64,000 nt of DNA, from positions 62,289 through 126,288 of the forward strand of contig NZ_UNRE01000002.1 of the NCBI RefSeq assembly GCF_900537085.1, in the 5' to 3' direction. Position numbers and translations under genes: made by a program. Under the pieces are notes generated by a model. That model searched no databases, was not told the origin of the DNA, and saw nothing but the letters and a program-made list of their open reading frames with translations. Below, one piece after another: positions 34,434 to 45,234 of this stretch (its first letter is position 1; each line of letters begins with the position of its first letter). The stretch is from Agarivorans sp. Alg241-V36 (GTDB taxonomy: Bacteria > Pseudomonadota > Gammaproteobacteria > Enterobacterales > Celerinatantimonadaceae).

Positions 34434-35161
34434 CAGTTTAACTTCCAATGTACATGGTAAGGTTTAAACATTAGTTTCTTTTTGAATCGAGCTAATGTTT
34501 CGGATGAATTGACGTATGAACCGTATACGAAGTACTTAACACCTGAATAACCTTCAATGCTTTTTTTTGCAATCTCTGTAATAAGCAAAGGGACGATTCC
34601 ATCTCTTTGGTAATCCTTGTGCCCAAAGTAATGTGAAAGCTCTAGAAGCTCACCAGCAACTATACAGCCAGCATAGGCGACTAGCTTTCTGTTGTTATCA
34701 AACACTCCAAAATATGGATAGTTATGGGTGCCACTCTTAGATTTTTTATCGGTGTTAGGTTTTGGTTTGGTATTCAACATATCTGCGTCCATTGCTCCTT
34801 GGCGAACGCTAGCCGAGCAGCGAATTTCGTAAATCTCATCAAGGTAGTCATTGTAATTGATGGGTTCGAATACATACCCCAGGCGCAAAGCTTTTCTAAC
34901 GTTTCTTCGAGCAGAGCTCTCTAGGGAGCTAAAGTATGAGTTGTAATCAGCATCTAACTTACAAACTGCTACGCCACGAGTCATTCGACCAAATATAGGC
35001 ATTTTAGGATGTCGACGTGTTACTTCCTTAAAAAAAGTTCGTGTGAATTCACTAAAAAATGGCCCTTCATTTTTCGCAAGGCCGTATTTTAAAGAGATGT
35101 TTAAATCCGGTGATTTGAATATTAACCATATTTTATCTTTTAGCTTATTTAGTGAATTCAT
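34433..35161 (-). CDS. Acyltransferase-like protein (GNAT/FemAB-type fold)
   Basis: A 242-aa soluble protein. The region S-S-A-R-R-N-V-R-K-A followed by E-I-Y-E-I-R-C-S-A-S, and later Y-F-G-V-F-D-N-N-R-K-L-V-A-Y-A-G with E-L-L-E-L-S-H-Y-F-G-H, resembles GNAT-type or FemAB-type aminoacyl/acyltransferases. The family is not certain. The ATG at 35161 has AAGGGA upstream. It is coupled to the downstream GNAT gene by a one-base stop/start overlap, so the pair probably modifies a common product. Confidence 0.55.
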   Translation of the reverse strand: MNSLNKLKDKIWLIFKSPDLNISLKYGLAKNEGPFFSEFTRTFFKEVTRRHPKMPIFGRMTRGVAVCKLDADYNSYFSSLESSARRNVRKALRLGYVFEPINYNDYLDEIYEIRCSASVRQGAMDADMLNTKPKPNTDKKSKSGTHNYPYFGVFDNNRKLVAYAGCIVAGELLELSHYFGHKDYQRDGIVPLLITEIAKKSIEGYSGVKYFVYGSYVNSSETLARFKKKLMFKPYHVHWKLN

Positions 35162-35937
35162 TTGAGATCCCTTCATAATTCATTCACTTACAGGTTAGAT
35201 GACAAACATGTTAATTATTATTGATCTTAATCATCAAAATATGATGTTTATTTAGACAAGTTTTTTTAGTTATTACTGGCGTCACAAAAGAGCTTAGGTT
35301 TTGTTTATTTGATGGAATAAATAATCATTGGAGTTTTCAGCAATACCTATTTATAGCTTTGAATAGGCTACTGTTTATTAGATGAAACGATAGAGCTTGC
35401 TGTATGTATGCTAGTCAGTACTTCGTTTTGGGCGTTGCTTGCTTAACCTTTTCGTACCAGACTTCATTGCAGTTGGGCTATTACTGTTTTAGTCGGTTTT
35501 TGGGTGTAGTACAGCTAGATTGGTTTGAGCTAAGCGAAAAACTGGGCAGTAGTTAGACGAATTCACCCCCTAAAAAAGGCTAGGCGATTGCGCTCAAACA
35601 GGTGATTTATTTTTATTAAGTTTTTTCATGTCGATTAGTTTAACTAATGACTGGTAGTTTTGAGGCTGCCTTTTAAATTGTGCTTATGTTTGCACAAGCG
35701 AGCAATAATTAGTGAATAACTAAGGATTGGCTCGGTTTATTGGTGGTTTTTGCTGTTTTTGGCGGTTTTTTACTAAAGCTTGTCACCGAGCTGTTGAAGG
35801 GATGTAAGGGAATTGTGCAAGTTATAGATTAGCTCAGCTTGTGATTGGTGCTTTCTTGTTGCGCACATCTCGCTATAATTGTTCAGCATTGGCAGGGGGG
35901 ATTACCCTTCGCGTCCTCATAATAAAGGGAACAGCAC
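35162..35937. other. Long gap upstream of gcvT
   Basis: This 776-bp A+T-rich stretch holds no gene that can be supported. A TATAAT at 35874-35879 with TTTCTT 16 nt upstream is a plausible promoter for gcvT, about 59 nt before its start. A glycine riboswitch was looked for, because such elements often precede gcvT, but the conserved glycine-aptamer pieces were not found. The left part carries the promoter of the acyltransferase-like pair. Confidence 0.4.
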
Positions 35938-37029
35938 ATGACACAGCAAACGGTTCTTCATCAAGCGCACCTCGACGCAGGCGCAAAATTAGTTGATTTT
36001 TTTGGCTGGGAAATGCCAATTAACTATGGCTCGCAAATCGAAGAGCATCACGCTGTTCGCCAAGCCGCGGGCATGTTTGATGTATCCCACATGACCATTG
36101 TTGATGTGCAGGGCGAACAAGCTCAGCCTTTCCTGCGCAAGCTACTGGCGAACGACGTAGCCAAACTCACGGTTAAAGGTAAGGCGCTATATGGCGGCAT
36201 GCTTAACCACGAAGGCGGCGTGATTGACGACCTTATTACTTACTACTTCAGCGAAACCGAATACCGTTTAGTGGTTAACTCGGCCACTCGCGAAAAAGAT
36301 CTCGCTTGGATAAGACAGCAAGCCAGCGATTACGCAGTAAGCATTACCGAGCGCCCAGAGCTAGCGATGATTGCAGTACAAGGCCCACAAGCTAAAAAGC
36401 TAACTTCTGCTGTATTAGACAACGATCAAAACCTCGCCATAGAAGGCATGAAGCCGTTCTTTGGTGTGCAAGCTGGCGATTTGTTTATTGCCACCACCGG
36501 TTATACCGGCGAGCAAGGCTACGAAATTGTAGTACCTCAAGATAAAGCGGTAGCTCTTTGGAAGGCCCTAGAAGCGCAAGGTGTACAACCTTGTGGCTTA
36601 GGCGCGCGCGATACCCTGCGTTTAGAAGCAGGCATGAATTTATATGGTCAAGACATGGACGAAAGCGTATCACCGCTGGCGGCTAACATGGGCTGGACCA
36701 TTGCATGGGAACCGCAAGAGCGCGACTTTATTGGTCGTAAAGCGTTAGAGGCACAAAAAGCCGAAGGCACCGACAAGCTGGTAGGTTTGGTAATGGAAAG
36801 CAAAGGCGTAATGCGTGCTGGCCAAGCGGTTACCGTGGTTAATGAATATGGTGAAGCCTTGCCTGGTGTAGTCACCAGCGGCACTTTCTCGCCAACTTTG
36901 GGTCAAAGTATTGCGCTGGCTCGCATCGCCAATTGCGATGTAGAAGAAGCCTTAGTGGAAATGCGCAAAAAACAGGTTAAAGTGAAAGTAGTAAAACCTG
37001 TATTTGTGCGTAATGGCGCCAAAGTGTAA
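35938..37029 (+). CDS. gcvT: Glycine cleavage system T protein (aminomethyltransferase)
   Basis: A 363-aa enzyme that moves the methylene group from the aminomethyl-lipoyl H protein to tetrahydrofolate, releasing ammonia. Conserved features are [28 protein letters not shown], and [14 protein letters not shown] near residue 230. AAGGGA precedes the ATG. gcvH follows 78 nt later, and gcvP comes after a terminator-like hairpin. Confidence 0.97.
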   Translation: MTQQTVLHQAHLDAGAKLVDFFGWEMPINYGSQIEEHHAVRQAAGMFDVSHMTIVDVQGEQAQPFLRKLLANDVAKLTVKGKALYGGMLNHEGGVIDDLITYYFSETEYRLVVNSATREKDLAWIRQQASDYAVSITERPELAMIAVQGPQAKKLTSAVLDNDQNLAIEGMKPFFGVQAGDLFIATTGYTGEQGYEIVVPQDKAVALWKALEAQGVQPCGLGARDTLRLEAGMNLYGQDMDESVSPLAANMGWTIAWEPQERDFIGRKALEAQKAEGTDKLVGLVMESKGVMRAGQAVTVVNEYGEALPGVVTSGTFSPTLGQSIALARIANCDVEEALVEMRKKQVKVKVVKPVFVRNGAKV

Positions 37030-37107
37030 GCCCAAATAATCGAATTTTGTTTGTAGATTTAACTTTAAATTAAAACCTTAAGTAAGAACTTATAGAGGAA
37101 AGGAATT

Positions 37108-37500
37108 ATGGCTAATATCCCTGCCGAACTGCGTTATGCCAGTACTCACGAGTGGGTACGTTCAGAAGGCGACGGCGTTTACACCGTTGGCATTAGCGAG
37201 CACGCTCAAGAGCTGCTTGGCGACATGGTATTTATTGACCTGCCAGACGTAGGCGACGACATTGACGCAGGCGATGACTGCGCAGTGGCAGAGTCGGTTA
37301 AGGCTGCCTCAGACATCTACGCACCAGTAAGCGGTGAAGTGGTAGAAATTAACGAAGAATTAGAAGATTCACCAGAGCAAGTAAACAGCGATGCTTACGG
37401 CGATGGTTGGATGTTCAAAGTAAAAGTGAGCGACGAAAGCGAGCTAGAGAACTTACTCTCGGCCGAAGATTACGCCGCCACTATCGAAGAAGATGAATAA
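37108..37500 (+). CDS. gcvH: Glycine cleavage system H protein
   Basis: A 130-aa lipoyl-carrier protein. Lys65 in ESVKAASD is the lipoylation site. It shuttles the aminomethyl group between P, T and L proteins. AAAGGAA precedes the ATG. A stem-loop follows the gene, so gcvH may be more abundant than gcvP, as its carrier role would require. Confidence 0.97.
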   Translation: MANIPAELRYASTHEWVRSEGDGVYTVGISEHAQELLGDMVFIDLPDVGDDIDAGDDCAVAESVKAASDIYAPVSGEVVEINEELEDSPEQVNSDAYGDGWMFKVKVSDESELENLLSAEDYAATIEEDE

Positions 37501-37515
37501 GCTTTGATAAATAAT

Positions 37516-37543
37516 GCGCTCCGCTAGTCGGGGCGCTTTTTTT
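37516..37543 (+). terminator. Terminator-like hairpin between gcvH and gcvP
   Basis: GCGCTCCG pairs with CGGGGCGC (one G-T pair) and is followed by TTTTTTT. It lies 16 nt after the gcvH stop and 73 nt before gcvP. It probably terminates part of the transcripts or separates gcvP expression. Confidence 0.8.
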
Positions 37544-37615
37544 ATCTAAAAAATCAAAAAGTACACAGCAAACTAAACGCGACACACTTTGTTTCAGTAA
37601 TACAGGAATTGTTCA

Positions 37616-40501
37616 ATGAACCCCTCTTTGCCGTTAACCGAACTAGAGCAAAACCAAGACTTTATTCGCCGCCATATTGGCCCCGATCAAGCCGAAGTTA
37701 ACACCATGCTTAAACAGCTTGGCTTAAGCTCTGTAGAGCAACTAATCGAGCAAACGGTGCCGGAACAAATTCGCCTAAGCGAAGGCTTAAACATTGGTGA
37801 CAGCCTTACTGAGCAACAAGCACTGGCCGCATTACGTAAGCTAGCTAAACAAAACAAGGTTTACCGTAGCTACATTGGTATGGGTTACCACAATACCCAT
37901 GTGCCACACGTTATTTTACGTAATGTATTTGAAAACCCAGGTTGGTACACCGCCTACACGCCTTACCAGCCAGAGATTGCCCAAGGCCGTTTAGAAGCGC
38001 TGCTTAACTTCCAACAGTTAACCTTAGACCTAACTGGCTTAGAGCTAGCCAGTGCCTCATTACTAGATGAAGCCACCGCCGCGGCAGAAGCCATGGCGCT
38101 AGCCAAGCGTGTGTCTAAAAACAAAAAGTGTAACCTGTACTTTATTGCCGACGACGTTCACCCACAAACCATCGACGTAGTAAAAGAGCGCGCCGACTTC
38201 TTTGGTTTTGATATTGAAGTAGGCCCAGCCGAGAGCGTGGTTGAGCACAATGTATTTGGTGCCTTACTGCAATACCCTGGCACTACTGGTCGTGTGCGTG
38301 ACTTAAGCGAGCTAATAGAACAAGTACATAGCAACAAAGGCATTGTGGCAGTTGCCGCCGACATTATGGCCTTGGTACTGCTTAAATCACCGGGCGCAAT
38401 GGGCGCCGACGTAGTACTAGGCTGTGCCCAGCGCTTTGGTGTACCTATGGGTTACGGTGGCCCTCACGCGGCATTTTTTGCCACCCGTGATGCTTATAAG
38501 CGCTCGCTACCGGGTCGTATTATTGGTGTATCTAAAGATCGCCGTGGCAAGCCTGCATTGCGCATGGCGCTGCAAACCCGCGAGCAACATATTCGCCGCG
38601 AAAAAGCCAACTCAAACATTTGTACTGCCCAAGTATTGCTAGCCAACATGGCCTCGTTCTACGCGGTATTTCATGGCCCTGATGGCCTACGCACCATTGC
38701 CCAGCGTATTCACCGCTTAACCGCCATACTCGCCCACGGCCTAGAAGCCAAAGGCCTAAGCCCAGAGCACGCCCAATACTTTGATACCCTAAGCATTAAA
38801 GTAAGCGATAAAGACGCAATTAAAGCGCGCAGCGAAGCTCTAGGCATTAACCTGCGTATGGACTTAGATGGCAGCGTAGCGCTTAGCCTTGATGAAACCA
38901 CCACAGCAGCCGATGTAAACGACCTATTCACGGTATTGCTAGGTGACGATCACGGCTTAGATGCCGCCCGTTTAGACGCCATAGTAAAAGGCGAAACCTG
39001 CATTCCAGAAACGCTATTGCGCGATACGCCAATTCTAGAGCACGAAGTATTTAACCGTTACCGCAGCGAAACCGACGTACTGCGTTACATTCGTAAGCTA
39101 GAAAGTAAAGACTTAGCGCTAAACCACTCGATGATCTCGCTAGGCTCATGCACCATGAAGCTAAACGCCACCGCCGAGATGATCCCGGTAACCTGGCCAG
39201 AGTTTTCTAGCATGCACCCCTTCTGCCCAAGTGACCAAGCGCAGGGCTACCATGCGATGATTAGCCAGTTAGAAGATTGGCTAGTAAACATCACCGGTTA
39301 CGACTCAATTTGTATGCAGCCTAACTCTGGCGCACAAGGCGAATACGCAGGCTTGTTAGCTATTCAAAAATACCACGCTAGCCGCGGCGACCATCACCGC
39401 AACATTTGTTTAATTCCAAGTTCGGCCCACGGTACTAACCCAGCTTCGGCGCAAATGGCCAACTTAAAAGTAGTGGTAGTGGCCTGCGACAAAGAGGGTA
39501 ACGTAGACATGGACGACATGCGCAGCAAAGCTGAAGAGCTATCTGAGCAGTTGTCTTGTGTGATGATTACCTACCCAAGTACCCACGGCGTATACGAAGA
39601 AACCATTAAAGAGATTTGCGACATTGTTCATGACAACGGCGGCCAAGTGTACATGGACGGCGCCAACATGAACGCCCAAGTAGGCATTACTTCACCGGGC
39701 TTTATTGGCTCCGACGTAAGCCACTTAAACCTACACAAAACCTTTGCTATTCCACATGGTGGCGGTGGCCCAGGTATGGGGCCTATTGGCGTAAAAGCCC
39801 ACCTAGCTCCGTTTGTGGCAGGCCACAGCGTAGTAAGTAACGGTAAAGCTAGTCACGCCAATGCAGCGGTATCGGCTGCCCCTTACGGCAGTGCGTCTAT
39901 CTTGCCAATTAGCTGGATGTACGTAGCCATGTTGGGTAACCAAGGGCTGCGCCAATCATCAGAAATCGCCATTCTAAACGCTAACTACTTAGCCAGCCGT
40001 TTGAGCCAAGCCTTCCCTATTTTGTATAGCGGACAAAATGGCCGAGTAGCGCACGAATGTATTATTGATATGCGCCCATTAAAAGAAGCCACCGGCATTA
40101 GCGAAATGGACGTAGCCAAGCGCCTAAACGATTACGGCTTCCACGCACCAACCATGAGCTTCCCGGTAGCGGGCACCTTAATGGTAGAGCCAACTGAGTC
40201 GGAATCGCTGGCCGAAATCGACCGCTTTATTGATGCGATGTTATCGATACGCGCCGAGATAGCCAAAGTAGAAACCGGCGAGTGGACCTTACAAGACAAC
40301 CCACTAGTGTTTGCCCCGCATACCCTAGACGACCTCACCGACGCCCAGTGGACCCACAACTACAGCCGCGAGCTAGCGGTGTTCCCATGTGACGCAGTTA
40401 AGCAAAACAAATTCTGGCCTACAGTAAACCGCATTGATGATGTGTTTGGCGATAGAAACCTCTTTTGTGCTTGCCTTCCAATGGAAGCCTACCAAGAGTA
40501 A
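37616..40501 (+). CDS. gcvP: Glycine dehydrogenase (decarboxylating), P protein
   Basis: A 961-aa PLP enzyme in the fused two-domain form. It decarboxylates glycine and passes the aminomethyl group to GcvH. The PLP lysine is Lys708 in [21 protein letters not shown]-terminal marks include FIRRHIGP and [20 protein letters not shown]. With gcvT and gcvH it forms the glycine cleavage pathway; the L protein is shared and encoded elsewhere. A perfect terminator follows. Confidence 0.97.
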   Translation: MNPSLPLTELEQNQDFIRRHIGPDQAEVNTMLKQLGLSSVEQLIEQTVPEQIRLSEGLNIGDSLTEQQALAALRKLAKQNKVYRSYIGMGYHNTHVPHVILRNVFENPGWYTAYTPYQPEIAQGRLEALLNFQQLTLDLTGLELASASLLDEATAAAEAMALAKRVSKNKKCNLYFIADDVHPQTIDVVKERADFFGFDIEVGPAESVVEHNVFGALLQYPGTTGRVRDLSELIEQVHSNKGIVAVAADIMALVLLKSPGAMGADVVLGCAQRFGVPMGYGGPHAAFFATRDAYKRSLPGRIIGVSKDRRGKPALRMALQTREQHIRREKANSNICTAQVLLANMASFYAVFHGPDGLRTIAQRIHRLTAILAHGLEAKGLSPEHAQYFDTLSIKVSDKDAIKARSEALGINLRMDLDGSVALSLDETTTAADVNDLFTVLLGDDHGLDAARLDAIVKGETCIPETLLRDTPILEHEVFNRYRSETDVLRYIRKLESKDLALNHSMISLGSCTMKLNATAEMIPVTWPEFSSMHPFCPSDQAQGYHAMISQLEDWLVNITGYDSICMQPNSGAQGEYAGLLAIQKYHASRGDHHRNICLIPSSAHGTNPASAQMANLKVVVVACDKEGNVDMDDMRSKAEELSEQLSCVMITYPSTHGVYEETIKEICDIVHDNGGQVYMDGANMNAQVGITSPGFIGSDVSHLNLHKTFAIPHGGGGPGMGPIGVKAHLAPFVAGHSVVSNGKASHANAAVSAAPYGSASILPISWMYVAMLGNQGLRQSSEIAILNANYLASRLSQAFPILYSGQNGRVAHECIIDMRPLKEATGISEMDVAKRLNDYGFHAPTMSFPVAGTLMVEPTESESLAEIDRFIDAMLSIRAEIAKVETGEWTLQDNPLVFAPHTLDDLTDAQWTHNYSRELAVFPCDAVKQNKFWPTVNRIDDVFGDRNLFCACLPMEAYQE

Positions 40502-40534
40502 AATCAAAAGCTTTTCAGTGTGTTATGATAGAAA

Positions 40535-40561
40535 GCGAAGCAGCGATGCTTCGCTTTTTTT
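40535..40561 (+). terminator. Intrinsic terminator of gcvP
   Basis: A perfect 8-bp stem, GCGAAGCA and TGCTTCGC, with a GCGA loop, followed by seven Ts, 33 nt after the gcvP stop. Confidence 0.93.
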
Positions 40562-40637
40562 GTGGCTAAGGGAGTAGAACGCAAATGCGCTTAAAGTTAC
40601 TCTGCCTGTTATTTAGTAGGTTATGGGTTAATAGATA

Positions 40638-42476
40638 GTGAAGAATTACTACTCTCCGACTAGCTATTTTTTTGATGTGAATAAATGGCTAAAAACTTTA
40701 GGGGACAGAGAAAAAATTGATTATAACTACGTTGAGTCGGGACGTGTTATAGGCTCTTTGCTACGTAGTATCGATGATAAATATAGTTCTATAGTTGGAA
40801 AATATGGTCCTCCCACAGAGCAACATCTACTTATTTATCAATCTCATGTTTTTATCCAAATCTGTAAGGATATGAAACGAGGAAAACCTATTGATGGTCT
40901 ACCCCAGCTGTTTGAATCATTGACGGATGGAACTAAGGAGCTTCTTAAAACATCTAGCCACTCTCTGGAGCCAACAACATCTATGGAGGGTTATGATGAA
41001 CTATTTAAATTGGCTTCGCTGAGATTATACTTGGTGGAGAAATGGTCTAAAGTAGAGTGCCAACGGTTTTCGTTAGAGGTTAAACCTGATCGAATAGTAT
41101 TCGTAAGTAGCAATAAAGAGCATGACTTTGGAGAAGTTGTGGCCATTGTACGGCTTGAAGATTTATTGAATCAAATGATCTATATTCTAGATAAAAATCG
41201 AGACTACAATGATCCGCGAATTAAATATGTACCAAGTAAACTAGAAGTTTTGGATGAAGGTCTTAGGTTAGCCTTTGCAAAGCCTGACAACAACACACAA
41301 GTACAGAGTTATGTTCTTTTTTGCCAGATGTCTTTCTACTATGCGCAGTTTGCACATATGACATTTAAAGACTACCCATTGCTTAGCTTACATGACTTGG
41401 GTTTGGGGTGGTTAGTCTTATCCAAGCTTGCGAGTTGTTATGTTGAGGGAAAGGTAGAGCTAGAACATCCAGGGCTCTACTCCGCTTTCGATAAAAGTTA
41501 CCTTGCAGAAATTTTGATGCATTGCTGTTCTTTTAATCGCGCAAAATCTAATGAAATAATTTCCATATTTTCCAATTCTAGATCTACGCCAGAAGATTTA
41601 TACATTAGGCCGCTTTATGTTTTAAATGACGGTGTTCATTTGTGCTTGCCCGCTCTAATTTACGGTCAGTTTAGTCGAGTAGTGGACTATTTCGTTAACT
41701 CTCAGTTGATACCGAAGCTAGATCGGAACAAAAGGATGCAAAAGGGGACACTTTTTGAGCAGGAAGTTTGTTCGGCACTCTCTACTCTTATGCATAGTAA
41801 TACACTGCTTAATGAAGGCTTCTGCAAAGTAGTTAAAACAAATTACAGGCAAAAGCGAGGGAAGAAAAATGAAGAAATAGACTTAGTCATTAGAATCGGA
41901 GAAACTTATCTTTTAGTGGAAACTAAATCTTTTTGTTACCGTACTGGAAACATGGGCTATTACAATACTCTCAACGTAATGGCTAATTCGGATCTTGAGC
42001 AGAAAAAGGCGTTCTTCATTGAGGATTATCTGGACTTTCGAGAGAACTTTGATGATAGCTCTGACTTTCCCCTTTCTGCAGATAAAGTGCTTTGTTGTTA
42101 TCTTTCTAGTGTCCCGCATTGCGTAGGTACGAAGGTTAATGGGTATCCTGTCATAGACATGTCGATTATCGAAAGGTACTTCGGCGAAGGCAGCTTTCAG
42201 TTAATCAATGATAAAGGCGAAGAAACCGAATTTGCTTTTTATAAGACGTTTGCTCAAGCTGAAGAAAACTTATCTAGGTACTTAGAGTCTCCACCCCAAC
42301 TCGCAAGGTATCGAGACCTATTTGATTATAAATTTTCCTCTGTTATAGGTACCTACAATGACAAAAGTGTTATTTTTGAAGAACCATTTATTGACCGTAG
42401 CAAAGAAAGACTATTGAGGATGCTAGATAAATTAACTTATTTAGCCGATAGCTGGCATAAAGGTGGGCTGAGCTAG
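40638..42476 (+). CDS. Large protein with a C-terminal PD-(D/E)XK nuclease-like motif
   Basis: A 612-aa soluble protein of no recognised family. Around residues 375-435 it has F-E-Q-E-V-C-S-A-L followed by D415 in EEIDLVIRIGETYLLVETKS and E428-T-K430. This D-(12 residues)-E-x-K pattern on a hydrophobic strand is typical of PD-(D/E)XK nucleases. The N-terminal 370 residues are helical, with no motif identified. The gene is A+T-rich and starts an accessory stretch just after the gcvP terminator. The GTG at 40638 has no good binding site. A defence role is possible from the nuclease motif and setting but is unproven. Confidence 0.6.
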   Translation: MKNYYSPTSYFFDVNKWLKTLGDREKIDYNYVESGRVIGSLLRSIDDKYSSIVGKYGPPTEQHLLIYQSHVFIQICKDMKRGKPIDGLPQLFESLTDGTKELLKTSSHSLEPTTSMEGYDELFKLASLRLYLVEKWSKVECQRFSLEVKPDRIVFVSSNKEHDFGEVVAIVRLEDLLNQMIYILDKNRDYNDPRIKYVPSKLEVLDEGLRLAFAKPDNNTQVQSYVLFCQMSFYYAQFAHMTFKDYPLLSLHDLGLGWLVLSKLASCYVEGKVELEHPGLYSAFDKSYLAEILMHCCSFNRAKSNEIISIFSNSRSTPEDLYIRPLYVLNDGVHLCLPALIYGQFSRVVDYFVNSQLIPKLDRNKRMQKGTLFEQEVCSALSTLMHSNTLLNEGFCKVVKTNYRQKRGKKNEEIDLVIRIGETYLLVETKSFCYRTGNMGYYNTLNVMANSDLEQKKAFFIEDYLDFRENFDDSSDFPLSADKVLCCYLSSVPHCVGTKVNGYPVIDMSIIERYFGEGSFQLINDKGEETEFAFYKTFAQAEENLSRYLESPPQLARYRDLFDYKFSSVIGTYNDKSVIFEEPFIDRSKERLLRMLDKLTYLADSWHKGGLS

Positions 42477-42723
42477 CTTTCCTTTATGACCGCTGTCGTT
42501 CGAGACTTCAGTTGGAGAATTTGCATAGCCTAAAAGTAGTTTCAATTTTAGTTTGGTTGTTTTCTCAGCGGTTGAGTTTTGGTTAGCAAAATTACGAAGT
42601 ATTTAAATTTTTTAATTTAGATGAAAGGACGAAGCTGTGATGCTTCGTCCCAGTGTGTTTAAGCTAGCTGCTCTGGATTTTACAGTTACTATACTATTCG
42701 ATATTAGAGTTACAATGTGCAAG

Positions 42724-44025
42724 TCAATCTTCGCTTGCTAACGAATCACCATAATCCCTACGGTGTTCTTTAAGTATTTTTACCCAATTTTTTATACTAG
42801 TCGCTCGTCGTTGGATTGTTCCCCGGTTCAACCCTTTTACGCATGTCCTAATAAATTCTTCTGCTGTTAATTCATCTAATTCAGAAATACTTGATACTTG
42901 AGCCCATTTCATCCAAGCCCAGCCAAAGTCACTCGATTCGACTCTATCAGCCAAAAATTGGAATTGGGCTGTAAGATCATCTTTCTTAGCTAAAAAACGT
43001 CCCGCAGAAGTTACCGTGAGGTTCTTATTGAATAAGCCCAAATTTTGAGCTGCGTGAGTGTAATATCTAACTTGCCGCTGAGAGTTTAATCCTTCTATTT
43101 GCTCATGGGTCAAATTTCCGCCGTTAACCCGATGTTTAACTATACAAATAAGACGTTCCAGGCTGTCTGCTTGTGGCACTTTATAGGAGTCTATAATTGT
43201 AAGGCTCATGCTCTCTAGTTTTTCAATAACTGGCAATAATTTACTAGAGCTTATGATTATGGGTTTTTTTAGGCTGTCAGATGTTTTGGCTCTGAGAGTC
43301 AATTCTAGTTTGTTGAGGTGAACAATATCCAACAAATTCTTTAATCGATAGGGATCTAACTCTATCTCTGCTAGCTTATCTTCTATTTTATCACTTTCTG
43401 CTAGTAATGAATCAAGCAGTTCAATTGCAACCGCAGCCCTTTCATGGTCGCTAGCTCCTAGTTTGACATCAAAGGAACCAAACTGTGCCGATAACGGGTG
43501 AATAGTCGGTGTTGTCTTAGCTTCTCCTTTCATCAACGATTTTGTTATCTCGCCGAAAACACCTAAAATATTAGCAACGATTGAATCGGTCGGTTTACCG
43601 TGCTTATCGGACTTTTTGGCAATGTGTAGATTGAAGTCCCACTGAGACTCAGGTGCTATTGACTGGATATCCTCCACATCTAGTTCAAAGTCTTTGGGTG
43701 GGAGATTTACTGTATTGATGCTTTCTTTAGTGATTGATTCAAAAACGGTTGGCTTACCTTCGTACACAGACATAACCTTTAGTCTTTTCGAGTCTGTAAA
43801 GGCTTTGTTGAAAGTAAGCTCTTCACGAAGTAAGGCATCAAGAGTGCTTTGTGAGATCGGCAAATATACCCACTTAGTGCAATTGTCATAATCACCACTC
43901 CAGTAGACTAAGTAAAGGTGGTCTAACTCATCTTTTACAGAAAAGCACTTAGGGCCTAAAAAATCCTCGTATATTTCGAAAAACTTCAAACGCCCAAGTT
44001 CTGTGTCATTAGGTAATACTTTCAT
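42724..44025 (-). CDS. Protein of unknown function, larger member of a two-gene unit
   Basis: A 433-aa soluble protein. The N-terminal 65 residues (FEIYEDFLGPKCFSVKDELD, then LYLVYWSG and WVYLPIS) resemble the DUF6575-type domain. The middle is helical, and the C-terminal 120 residues have VRYYTHAAQNLGLFNKNLTV with R-G-T-I-Q-R-R-A-T-S-I-K-N-W, which reads like a winged-helix DNA-contact module; this last point is inference. The start overlaps the stop of the upstream small gene as TAATG. The pair lies in an A+T-rich accessory stretch near a nuclease-like gene and a dGTPase gene. Confidence 0.55.
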   Translation of the reverse strand: MKVLPNDTELGRLKFFEIYEDFLGPKCFSVKDELDHLYLVYWSGDYDNCTKWVYLPISQSTLDALLREELTFNKAFTDSKRLKVMSVYEGKPTVFESITKESINTVNLPPKDFELDVEDIQSIAPESQWDFNLHIAKKSDKHGKPTDSIVANILGVFGEITKSLMKGEAKTTPTIHPLSAQFGSFDVKLGASDHERAAVAIELLDSLLAESDKIEDKLAEIELDPYRLKNLLDIVHLNKLELTLRAKTSDSLKKPIIISSSKLLPVIEKLESMSLTIIDSYKVPQADSLERLICIVKHRVNGGNLTHEQIEGLNSQRQVRYYTHAAQNLGLFNKNLTVTSAGRFLAKKDDLTAQFQFLADRVESSDFGWAWMKWAQVSSISELDELTAEEFIRTCVKGLNRGTIQRRATSIKNWVKILKEHRRDYGDSLASED

Positions 44026-44441
44026 TAATCATTTACCTCATTTTTTATATGCACATGAGGCTCAGCTTTAACCTGCTTCCATAGTGTAACATGTCCATCT
44101 CTGCGAGATTCACTTGAAATAACGCCGAGCTCTGGAACTAAATAGCCGCTTACTATACGCATCTGACCAAGTTGTGAATTAGCGGGGAAGTTTTTTTTGC
44201 GGCGTTTTAACTTAGTGAGTTTTGACCAAACAGATACACCGTACGATTGTAAGCGCTCTATTTTGTTTTGGTAATTATACTCAGTGTTCGTATCTCTGTG
44301 ACGAATAAAGTCTTCACTGGTGGGTGGAATCCCACTCACCAATCTGTATACTTCCCCTTGAGCTGGGATTAACTCTAGCTCTTCAAATAATTCAGATGGC
44401 AAATCACTCGGCCAGTTATACGAAATGTTACTTTCTTTCAT
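44025..44441 (-). CDS. Small protein of unknown function, partner of the 433-aa protein
   Basis: A 138-aa soluble protein with no recognised family. It has a conserved-looking N-terminal part, LIPAQGEVYRLVSGIPPTSE plus DFIRHRDTN, and a basic centre (KLTKLKRRKKNFP). Its stop codon shares one base with the start of the downstream gene, so the two are translated together and probably interact. AGAG lies upstream of the ATG. Confidence 0.55.
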   Translation of the reverse strand: MKESNISYNWPSDLPSELFEELELIPAQGEVYRLVSGIPPTSEDFIRHRDTNTEYNYQNKIERLQSYGVSVWSKLTKLKRRKKNFPANSQLGQMRIVSGYLVPELGVISSESRRDGHVTLWKQVKAEPHVHIKNEVND

Positions 44442-44576
44442 GAAAACTCTTATTTACCTAGCCTCTATTTAAAAGAGGGAAAAAATAAACTAAGAGAACT
44501 CTATCATATTTGATACTATTATCAGAAGCCTGCGAGGTATCAAAAGAACACTTTTTACTGATTTGGAGTCTCTACA

Positions 44577-45179
44577 GTGACCATTCCTCAGCCCAACCCC
44601 CAATGTAAAATATCGTTTATTGCACCTTTCTACATTGTTATTTACACCTTTTTAGCCATATGGCTATTAATTGATGGCTGGGTCAATGGCTTCTCTTCAA
44701 TATATTGGATGTGGTCTATTGATGCAGAGGGCTTTGTGTTTCCTGAGCTAGTGTACAATTTATTATTTACGATGATTGGTTCATTACTAGGTTGTGCTGT
44801 CCTTGGTATTACTTCATTTCATCGTTATAAGGCGATTCACAAAACCTTTGATGGTGATCATTTGTGGGGATTTATTTTAGCTCCAGTTCTGGCTCTTAAT
44901 GTCGGGTTGCTAACCTTTGCGATATTGCAAAGTGGGTTAGTTGTTTTAACACATCAAAGTTATACAACAGAGCCAAATAGCATGGATACTAAAGCAACAC
45001 TAGGTTATTTGGCTATCGGGGGGATTAGTGGTTATAACTGGGATATATTTGTTAAAAAACTGCAAGAACTGTCGGCAAATATAATCAGTACGAAAACTGG
45101 GAAAACCGGTGGTGCTAGGGGTGAACCTGATAAGGGTTATGGCAGTAATGAAGAAAAAACCGAAGCTCGAATAGAATAA
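44577..45179 (+). CDS. Membrane protein of unknown function
   Basis: A 200-aa protein with three or four membrane segments (about residues 14-36, 60-80, 100-125 and possibly 142-156), and a hydrophilic C-terminal tail rich in Gly, Lys and Glu (about 170-200). No family was recognised. GTG start preceded by GGAG. It stands alone between the divergent two-gene unit and the convergent dGTPase gene in the accessory stretch. Confidence 0.6.
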   Translation: MTIPQPNPQCKISFIAPFYIVIYTFLAIWLLIDGWVNGFSSIYWMWSIDAEGFVFPELVYNLLFTMIGSLLGCAVLGITSFHRYKAIHKTFDGDHLWGFILAPVLALNVGLLTFAILQSGLVVLTHQSYTTEPNSMDTKATLGYLAIGGISGYNWDIFVKKLQELSANIISTKTGKTGGARGEPDKGYGSNEEKTEARIE

Positions 45180-45234
45180 AGAGGGGTCAGAGTAACTTTA
45201 ACCATCTGCTCCCTTTAGTTGCTTGGCCTAAGAA

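Noticed and set aside
35162-35937. Glycine riboswitch upstream of gcvT
   Set aside because: The conserved glycine-aptamer sequence pieces were not found on reading the whole gap; a plain promoter is enough.
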